15,060 bases of DNA, taken from NCBI GenBank assembly GCA_900544655.1, contig UQWE01000021.1:1-15060 (forward strand). The letters are read 5' to 3'. This stretch comes from an uncultured Coriobacteriaceae bacterium. GTDB taxonomy: Bacteria > Actinomycetota > Coriobacteriia > Coriobacteriales > Atopobiaceae. Below the pieces are notes generated by a model. It was not told the origin of the DNA and made no database searches. It saw nothing but the letters and a program-made list of their open reading frames with translations. Below, one piece after another: positions 7,251 to 12,365 of this stretch. The translations under genes were made by a program, and so were the position numbers. How positions within the stretch are numbered: position 1 is the stretch's first letter; each line of letters opens with the position of its first letter.

Positions 7251-7727
7251 CTAGGCACGAGCGCCGCGACGCACGCGAAGCACCACGCCGATCGCCGTAG
7301 GCGCGAGCACCGAGACGGCCAGCGTCGCGGTATCACTCAGATGAACGGCGGGAATGCCGACCAGCAGGCCGGCGCAATACGGAACGAGCCAGATCAGCCA
7401 CACGCCAACACTGAGCTTGTGGAAGCCCTCGCGGCTCTTCTCGTCGCCACGGAGAAGGACGAGGGTCGCCCAGACGGCGTGGAAGAGCATGAGGATGATG
7501 GCGAGCGCACCGGTAATCGCGTGGAGCGGGGAACCCGCGCCGTGCGAGGAGCGCGCGATGGAAGTCATGATGGTCGTGCCCGTCGTGTCACACGCAAGAC
7601 CGATCCAAAACAGGATGAGATGCTTCTTCTGCAGCGAGCCGGCGCGAGCCTCTCCAAAGACGCCGATCGTGTAGAAGACGAGAGCGAGCGTGATTGCCGT
7701 GGATGCCGCCATAACCAGTGGATTCAT
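7251..7727 (-). CDS. TIGR03987 / HsmA-like membrane protein
   Basis: A small integral membrane protein of 158 residues. Hydrophobic segments lie near 4-24, 36-54, 68-92, 106-126 and 131-151. The order TLALVFYTIGV, HLILFWIGLACDTTGTT, LHAITGALAIILMLFHAVWA, FHKLSVGVWLIWLVPY matches the family called TIGR03987 or HsmA. Histidines at 36, 69, 83 and 103 sit at membrane edges and could bind a cofactor such as heme, which is inference. I start at ATG 7727, where family similarity begins and GGGAGG lies about 13 bases upstream. An in-frame ATG at 7835 overlaps the tetR stop as ATGA but would add 36 residues with poorer codon bias. The stop is TAG. It lies directly downstream of the TetR gene, its likely regulator. 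Confidence 0.8.
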   Translation of the reverse strand: MNPLVMAASTAITLALVFYTIGVFGEARAGSLQKKHLILFWIGLACDTTGTTIMTSIARSSHGAGSPLHAITGALAIILMLFHAVWATLVLLRGDEKSREGFHKLSVGVWLIWLVPYCAGLLVGIPAVHLSDTATLAVSVLAPTAIGVVLRVRRGARA

Positions 7728-7831
7728 AAGTTCTGAATGCCTCCCATAATCGATTTCGGACCGGCGAGTCTGTCTCTGCCGGCCAAAAAAGATTGTGAGA
7801 CCGCCGCAAATGAACATCCACCGCGTCTTGT

Positions 7832-8401
7832 TCATTCCGCCGCGTCATACAGCGCTCTGCGGAGAAGGCCGAAGAGCACCGGGCACTCCTCCGCATCAGC
7901 ATGGAGCGCGGCAAGCATGTTGTCGAGCGTGAAACGGCTCACGGCCATCGCATCAAGACCCTCGGGCAAATTTGTCACTATGGCGTAATCTGCCGCGAAC
8001 ACCTCGGCAAGCCCGTGAAGCGCATGATCGAGAATCTCGCGCTCGCGCAGGTGGGCAGCGGCTTTCTCGGAAGCGGAAAGCACCGCGGCGCCGCGCAGCC
8101 AACGCTCCCTGAAGCGCTCGACCAGTTTGGCCAGCGACGCATAGAGGTCCTCGCAGTAGTCGACGAAGCCCTTGCCGGCATTCAGCGTGCAGAACTCGTC
8201 AAAGACGGCACGCTTGAAGTAGAGCTCGATGGTTGCCGTCGTCAGCTCGTCCTTAGACGAGAAGTGGTTGTAAATCGTACCGACGCTCACGTGGCTCGCC
8301 CGAGCGAGGGAGCGGACGGAAAGCGCCGAGACACCCTGGGCGTCGGCGATGCGATACGCCTCCTCAAGAAGCTCTTCTCGAGAGGTGACGTTCGAGGTCA
8401 T
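7832..8401 (-). CDS. TetR/AcrR family transcriptional regulator
   Basis: A 189-residue regulator. The N-terminal helix-turn-helix is clear: LLEEAYRIADAQGVSALSVR (11-30), then SLARASHVSVGTIYNHFSSK (31-50), the classic TetR DNA-recognition stretch. The remainder is a variable ligand-binding helical domain with no recognisable inducer signature. The ATG start follows GGAGGAG with about 5-nt spacing (complement of 8406-8412). The stop is TGA. The HsmA-like gene follows directly on the same strand and is the obvious target. The dihydrouridine synthase gene ends 61 bases upstream, so read-through from it is possible. Confidence 0.93.
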   Translation of the reverse strand: MTSNVTSREELLEEAYRIADAQGVSALSVRSLARASHVSVGTIYNHFSSKDELTTATIELYFKRAVFDEFCTLNAGKGFVDYCEDLYASLAKLVERFRERWLRGAAVLSASEKAAAHLREREILDHALHGLAEVFAADYAIVTNLPEGLDAMAVSRFTLDNMLAALHADAEECPVLFGLLRRALYDAAE

Positions 8402-8462
8402 GTGACTCCTCCGCTCCGTCAGACAGGCCCGTTACCAGCTCGAACACGACCTGACAAGCCAA

Positions 8463-9461
8463 TCATCTCAGCGTGTCGGCGGCTTCTCCGACTCTCCCCG
8501 CGCCAGCGTCCTGCCAGCCAATCCCATTTGCCACGAGCTCCTCCGTGCGGAAGATCTTGCTCACCGCGGCTTCGTACTCGTCAACACGCTTCAGCTTTCT
8601 CACCGCTCGCTGCACGGAGATGGGGCTGACGAAGAGTTCCTTGGCGTAGGACCACCACTCCTTCATGCGGAACACCGCGTTGCCGCCAATCCGCTCCTCA
8701 TACGTATGGAAGAGCACGTCATGGAAGCGCTCGAGCTCATCGACCGTGGCTGCGGGGCCACCCTTGATCATGCGCGGGAGAGCGGGGTTGCCCACGACTC
8801 CCCTGCCGAGCATCACATGGCGCGTCTCCGGATAGGCGGCAACCAGGCTCTCAACGTCCGCGGCGCTGAAGATGTCTCCGTTGTAGGCAACGGGAAACGG
8901 CGCCTTCGCCAGCGCCTCGCCGTAGGCTTTCCTACGCGGAGTGCCATCGTAGAAGTCCGCCCGCACGCGCGGGTGGACGATGAGTTCCGCAATGGGACAG
9001 CGGCAGTACGTCTCGAGAATCTCCTCGAACTCGTTGTCGTTGGCAAAGCCGATCCTCGTCTTGACGGAGACGGGAAGCGCGGCCCTCACGCAGACATCCT
9101 GGAGAAACGCCTCGAGGGAGGCGAGATCACGCAGAAAGCCCGCGCCCCGGCCCTTGTTGGCCACGGTTCCCGATGGACATCCGACATTGAAATTGACCTC
9201 GGCATAACCCATCTCCGACAGAAGCTGCGTCGCCCAAACGAACTCGTCGGCGTTCTTGGTCAGGAGCTGGGGCACCACCTCAAGAGCCTCGTCACCCTCC
9301 TGGCAGAGTTCCTTGGCGTAACGGTTGGCGAACGGGAGGTCGAGTCTGGGAGGAACGAGGAAGGGCGTGTAGTAGCGGTCAAGATCGCCAAAGCACTCAG
9401 CGTGCGCCTTGCGAAACGCGTATCCCGTCACGCCTTCCATGGGTGCCAGCGACAAAATCAC
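8463..9461 (-). CDS. tRNA-dihydrouridine synthase family protein
   Basis: An FMN-dependent enzyme that reduces uridine to dihydrouridine in tRNA loops. The 332-residue protein shows the TIM-barrel motifs of the family: LAPMEGVTGYAFRKA (5-19), NFNVGCPSGTVANKGRGAGF (90-109) with catalytic Cys95, SVKTRIG (132-138) with Lys134, IVHPR (161-165) with His163, YNGDI (193-197) and LGRGVVGNP (218-226) for FMN phosphate. The C-terminal region carries the usual helical tRNA-binding part. The subfamily (DusA, B or C) is not assigned. The start is GTG, preceded by GAGGA about 6-7 nt upstream. The stop is TGA. A perfect TATAAT lies 42 bases upstream, next to palindrome A1. Confidence 0.93.
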   Translation of the reverse strand: MILSLAPMEGVTGYAFRKAHAECFGDLDRYYTPFLVPPRLDLPFANRYAKELCQEGDEALEVVPQLLTKNADEFVWATQLLSEMGYAEVNFNVGCPSGTVANKGRGAGFLRDLASLEAFLQDVCVRAALPVSVKTRIGFANDNEFEEILETYCRCPIAELIVHPRVRADFYDGTPRRKAYGEALAKAPFPVAYNGDIFSAADVESLVAAYPETRHVMLGRGVVGNPALPRMIKGGPAATVDELERFHDVLFHTYEERIGGNAVFRMKEWWSYAKELFVSPISVQRAVRKLKRVDEYEAAVSKIFRTEELVANGIGWQDAGAGRVGEAADTLR

Positions 9462-9502
9462 GTTGGTCCTCGTCTCCGTTGCAGCCTAGTCACGAACGCC
9501 CC

Positions 9503-9508
9503 ATTATA
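9503..9508 (-). promoter_or_regulatory. -10 element of the dihydrouridine synthase gene
   Basis: TATAAT on the minus strand is a perfect -10 hexamer, 42 bases before the GTG start. The place for a -35 (near 9526-9531) lies inside palindrome A1 and reads CCCTTT. TTGTCA occurs closer, with only 13-nt spacing. Confidence 0.5.
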
Positions 9509-9517
9509 TGCGCCACG

Positions 9518-9550
9518 GAGTTGACAAAGGGACAGTCCCTTTGTCAACTC
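9518..9550. repeat. Palindrome A1
   Basis: A 33-bp perfect palindrome: arm GAGTTGACAAAGGGAC, one central A, and the complementary arm. Each outer arm carries TTGACA, one per strand. It is identical to A2 at 11369-11401. It lies between the dihydrouridine synthase promoter and the alcohol dehydrogenase stop. Confidence 0.95.
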
Positions 9551-9564
9551 TCGGACGGGTAACG

Positions 9565-9597
9565 AACCTGCAAAAGGGACTGTCCCTTTTGCAGGTT
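9565..9597. repeat. Palindrome B1
   Basis: A 33-bp perfect palindrome: arm AACCTGCAAAAGGGAC, one central T, and the complementary arm. It shares the AAAGGGACWGTCCCTTT core with palindrome A but has different outer arms. It starts 14 bases after A1. The right foot runs into a partial duplication TTTTGCAGGTTT (9598 onward). As an RNA hairpin it would also follow the alcohol dehydrogenase gene and could terminate it. Confidence 0.95.
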
Positions 9598-9650
9598 TTG
9601 CAGGTTTGGTGACGCGCCAGGCAACGGCGCCGAGGCGCCGCCCGCTTTCG

Positions 9651-10841
9651 CTACTTTGCGGCAAGGCTCGCGCGGAGGATGTCGAGGACCTCGTCACGAT
9701 TGAGAACGTGATAGCCGCCCTCCATGAAGAACGTCGCGTCGGCGATGGCATCGAGGTTGGACTCGTTGGCGCCCAGCTCGCCGATGCTCATGACGCAGCC
9801 GATCTCGCGCATCCAAGTCTCCATGGCGGCAAGACCGGCCGAGGCGAGCTCCTCCGTCGTCTTGCCGGACGCATCGACGCCCCACACGTTGACGGCAAAG
9901 CGCGCGAACTTCTCGAGGCCGTAGGGCATGATCAGGCGGTAGTACGGCAGCGCCACCGCGGCGAGCGCCATGCCATGCGTGGCATCCGTCACGGCTCCCA
10001 CGGCATGGCCGATCATGTGGACCTCCCAGTCCTCGGTCTTGCCGCGAGCCACGAGGCTGTTGAGCGCCCAGGTCGCCGTCCACATGATGTTCGAGCGAGC
10101 CTCGTAATCCTCGGGATTTGCCACGGCCGCGCGGCTCGAAACGATGAGACTGCGCATGAGGCCCTCGGACAGGTAATCACTCGTGTTGTCATCCGTGCCG
10201 GAGAAGTACTGTTCGCAGATGTGGCTCATGATATCGAAGATGCCGGCAACCATCTGGTAGCGCGGCAGGCTGTAGGTGAACTCCGGGTTCAACACGGCAA
10301 AACGCGGCCAGACGCGGTCATCCGAGTAGACGTGACCAATCTTCATGCCGCACTCACGGTTGGTGATGACCGATCCGCAATTCATCTCGGATCCGGTGCC
10401 CACCATGGTGAGGACGGAGCCCACGGGCACGACGTCCATATCCGGCGAGGGCTCCTCGGAGCGAGCGTAGTAGGCGTCCCAGGGATCCTCGCCCACGGAC
10501 AGGTTCTTGGAGACGGCGACCGCCTTCGAGTAATCGATGCACGAGCCGCCACCCACCGCGAGGATGAAGTCGACGTCGTTCTCGCGAGCGATGCGCGCGC
10601 CCTCGCGAAGCTTCTGGGCAGTGGGGTTGGGCATGACACCAGCATCCTCGACGACGGTCTTGCCCGCCGCCTCGAGTGCGGCGATGACCTGGTCATATAT
10701 GCCGTTCTTCTTGATGGAGCCGCCGCCATATACAAGCTGGACGGTCTTGCCGTACTTCTCGAGCTCCGCGGTCAGGGAGGTCATGGCATCCTTGCCGAAG
10801 ATGAGCTTGGTGGGGTTGTAGTAGGTGAAGTCTCCGAGCAT
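9651..10841 (-). CDS. Iron-containing alcohol dehydrogenase (butanol dehydrogenase-like)
   Basis: A group III metal-dependent alcohol dehydrogenase of 396 residues, expected to interconvert aldehydes and alcohols with NAD(P)H in fermentation. The N-terminus FTYYNPTKLIFGKDA and the coenzyme motif AVGGGSCIDYSKA (95-107) are typical of the BDH-type branch. Probable iron ligands are Asp203 and His207 in GIFDIMSHICEQY (200-212), and His279 and His289 in HMIGHAVGAVTDATHG (275-290). All four are present, so the enzyme should be active. The ATG start follows AAGGAG with about 8-nt spacing. The stop is TAG. It is divergent from a glutaredoxin gene across 216 bases containing an inverted repeat, and bracketed by palindromes A and B. 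Confidence 0.95.
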   Translation of the reverse strand: MLGDFTYYNPTKLIFGKDAMTSLTAELEKYGKTVQLVYGGGSIKKNGIYDQVIAALEAAGKTVVEDAGVMPNPTAQKLREGARIARENDVDFILAVGGGSCIDYSKAVAVSKNLSVGEDPWDAYYARSEEPSPDMDVVPVGSVLTMVGTGSEMNCGSVITNRECGMKIGHVYSDDRVWPRFAVLNPEFTYSLPRYQMVAGIFDIMSHICEQYFSGTDDNTSDYLSEGLMRSLIVSSRAAVANPEDYEARSNIMWTATWALNSLVARGKTEDWEVHMIGHAVGAVTDATHGMALAAVALPYYRLIMPYGLEKFARFAVNVWGVDASGKTTEELASAGLAAMETWMREIGCVMSIGELGANESNLDAIADATFFMEGGYHVLNRDEVLDILRASLAAK

Positions 10842-10883
10842 GATTACGCTCCTTCTCTCTGGGGCAATCTGGATAACTCTCGT

Positions 10884-11021
10884 GGTTGATTATCCCGCTT
10901 CGCATGGCGGGTACGCGATGGCGTGGAAGGGACATAGGGGAACGGCTCGGGAGAGGACGGCACGGTGCACCGCTTCGGTCAACGCCCGACATGATGGCCC
11001 GCGATGCGGGAATAATCAGCC
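10884..11021. promoter_or_regulatory. Inverted repeat spanning the divergent adh / glutaredoxin promoters
   Basis: The left arm GGTTGATTATCCCGCTTCGC (10884-10903) is mirrored by the right arm GCGATGCGGGAATAATCAGC (11001-11020, plus C 11021), with one indel and two mismatches. Each arm carries a -10-like element pointing outward: GATAAT on the minus strand (10894-10889) and AATAAT on the plus strand (11011-11016). These lie 48 and 42 bases from the two start codons. This suggests paired promoters or operators. A short MITE-like remnant with terminal repeats is the alternative. Confidence 0.5.
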
Positions 11022-11057
11022 GTAGACTTTCCGTCCCAACCCAATGATTGGAGCACC

Positions 11058-11303
11058 ATGAACATGGCCCACAAGCTCGAACTCTTCATGAAGCCCACTT
11101 GCCCCTACTGCATCAAGGTCATGAACTTCATGAGCGAGAACAACATCACCATACCGCTGCGAGACATCGTGGCCGATGAAAGTGCCGCGGAGACGCTGAT
11201 CGCCATCGGCGGCAAGCGCCAAGTCCCCTGTCTCTTCATCGATGGCAAGCCGCTCTACGAGTCCGGCGACATCATCGAGTGGCTTCGCAACAACGCCCTC
11301 TAG
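11058..11303 (+). CDS. Glutaredoxin family protein
   Basis: A small thiol-disulfide oxidoreductase of 81 residues with the classic active site CPYC (15-18), the preceding Lys12, and the cis-proline segment QVPCLFIDG (55-63). This fits a one-domain glutaredoxin/NrdH-like fold. The physiological electron donor (glutathione or another thiol) is not evident. ATG at 11058 follows GGAG (11050-11053) with a short 4-nt gap. A second ATG at 11064 has 10-nt spacing and is also possible. The stop is TAG. It is divergent from the alcohol dehydrogenase gene and convergent with the EFR1 gene, with palindromes B2 and A2 in the convergent space. Confidence 0.92.
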   Translation: MNMAHKLELFMKPTCPYCIKVMNFMSENNITIPLRDIVADESAAETLIAIGGKRQVPCLFIDGKPLYESGDIIEWLRNNAL

Positions 11304-11315
11304 CGAGCACAGCGC

Positions 11316-11346
11316 ACCTGCAAAAGGGACAGTCCCTTTTGCAGGT
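11316..11346. repeat. Palindrome B2
   Basis: A 31-bp perfect palindrome: arm ACCTGCAAAAGGGAC, central A, complementary arm. It is the same family as B1 apart from the central base and one outer pair. It lies 12 bases after the glutaredoxin stop, so it is also placed to act as that gene's terminator. Confidence 0.95.
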
Positions 11347-11368
11347 TGCCCGGAGGTCAGGCCAGTGG

Positions 11369-11401
11369 GAGTTGACAAAGGGACAGTCCCTTTGTCAACT
11401 C
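11369..11401. repeat. Palindrome A2
   Basis: Identical over all 33 bp to A1 (9518-9550). It ends on the first base of the complement of the EFR1 stop codon, so it immediately abuts that gene and may terminate it on the minus strand. Confidence 0.95.
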
Positions 11402-12156
11402 TACGGGTGACGATATTGGCCGTGAGCTCGCGTTTTATGGCCGCGCTGGATGGCAAACTTGGGACAGCTGTGTAGGCAACGCAAGCAGGCGGCACATGAC
11501 GGCTTCACCCATGCGGGCATACCGCCACGCATCTTGATCGCGTCCGTGGGACAATGCTTCGCACACAGGCCACAGCCCACGCACGCCTCCGCGTCAACGG
11601 TGAACTTACTCGTGTCCTCGCAGGTTGGAAGGCCGAAGCGGTAGTAGAGCCTCGCGGCAAAGGTGGGTACCGCGCGAAGCCCGTGGCTACCCTTGACGCG
11701 ACCATCTACCATATCGGCGCACTTGTCGATCCATTCGTCCGCGCGGGCATTGACCGCGGCAACCCGAGCGCCGTCTGACAGGTCAAACATCGGCGTCCAA
11801 GTGTCCGGCATTTGAACGCCAAATTGCGCCCCAACATCAACGCCCTTCTCGTGCAGCAGATCTGCCGCAAAGCGCGTGGTCTGACCCGAGGTCGTGCCAA
11901 ACGTCGTGGCGGTGAAGACGTAGGCGCTCGCAGGCACGTCGAAGCTCGCGCGCGCCAGGAAGTCAACCGCGGGCGCAGGCATGCCACAGCAATAGGTTGG
12001 GCAAATAAACCCGAGGTAACAAGCGTCGTCAACAGCAATGCAAGGGTGCTTTTCGTCCTTATATGACTCAATCGAGACGGCCCTGTCGCCAACGCGTGTG
12101 GCGATGGCCTCCGCGACATGGCGGCTATTCCCCGTCGCACTGAAATACAAAACCAC
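11401..12156 (-). CDS. EFR1 family flavodoxin-ferredoxin fusion
   Basis: A 251-residue electron-transfer protein typical of anaerobes. The N-terminal flavodoxin-like domain has the FMN phosphate loop FSATGNSRHVA (5-15) and the GFICPTYCCGMP segment (49-60). The C-terminal part holds two 4Fe-4S motifs, CVGCGLCAKHCP (192-203) and CAACLRCLHSCP (221-232), both Cx2Cx2Cx3CP. The partner is unknown. I place the start at GTG 12156, because the FMN-fold begins directly there and GAGGGGGG lies 4 bases upstream. The reading frame stays open to 12339, but that extra stretch has no similarity and overlaps an opposite-strand gene remnant. The stop is TAG, touching palindrome A2. It is convergent with the glutaredoxin gene. 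Confidence 0.9.
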   Translation of the reverse strand: MVLYFSATGNSRHVAEAIATRVGDRAVSIESYKDEKHPCIAVDDACYLGFICPTYCCGMPAPAVDFLARASFDVPASAYVFTATTFGTTSGQTTRFAADLLHEKGVDVGAQFGVQMPDTWTPMFDLSDGARVAAVNARADEWIDKCADMVDGRVKGSHGLRAVPTFAARLYYRFGLPTCEDTSKFTVDAEACVGCGLCAKHCPTDAIKMRGGMPAWVKPSCAACLRCLHSCPKFAIQRGHKTRAHGQYRHP

Positions 12157-12160
12157 ACGT

Positions 12161-12168
12161 CCCCCCTC
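12161..12168 (-). promoter_or_regulatory. Ribosome binding site fixing the EFR1 start
   Basis: GAGGGGGG on the minus strand, 4 bases before the GTG at 12156. It decides against the longer open reading frame reaching 12339. Confidence 0.55.
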
Positions 12169-12180
12169 GCGCCATTCGGT

Positions 12181-12330
12181 CGATTTTGCGAGACCTTCGC
12201 GCGGCGCCACTTTGCCGCGCTCGCAATCGTCCCGGTGCTGTTCGTGCGCCACGGCGACACGCTCACCATGGGCGATGTCCGCGAGCGCCAGGCGAGCTGG
12301 GAGGCCGAGCACACCGAGGCAAGCGCCTAG
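12181..12330 (+). pseudogene. Remnant of an unidentified + strand gene (3' end)
   Basis: About 50 codons are open on the plus strand to a TAG at 12328-12330. Among the last 44 codons, 40 end in G or C, the bias of real genes here. The opposite in-phase frame is less biased. The translation includes FAALAIVPVLFVRHGDT and RERQASWEAEHTEASA. It has no start codon with a ribosome site and is cut off at the EFR1 start. It could be the last membrane helix and tail of a transporter, or a fragment of a histidine phosphatase (RHG[DE]T). I cannot choose. A terminator-like hairpin follows at once, supporting former gene status. Confidence 0.45.
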
Positions 12331-12363
12331 GTCACCCAACGGCGGGTGGCGCCTCGTTTTCTT
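12331..12363 (+). terminator. Candidate terminator after the gene remnant
   Basis: A stem GTCACCC (12331-12337) pairs with GGGTGGC (12344-12350) over a 6-nt loop, with one G-U pair. It is followed after six bases by TTTTCTT (12357-12363). It starts on the base after the remnant's stop codon and also lies next to the 3' end of the convergent UvrA-like gene. Confidence 0.5.
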
Positions 12364-12365
12364 AC

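Noticed and set aside
9518..9597. CRISPR-like repeat-spacer pattern from the paired palindromes
   Set aside because: Only two units per site with different arms, and no cas genes nearby. They are palindromic repeats, not an array.
12157..12339. N-terminal extension of the EFR1 frame to 12339
   Set aside because: No family similarity. The better ribosome site is at 12161-12168, and the opposite strand shows the stronger coding bias there.
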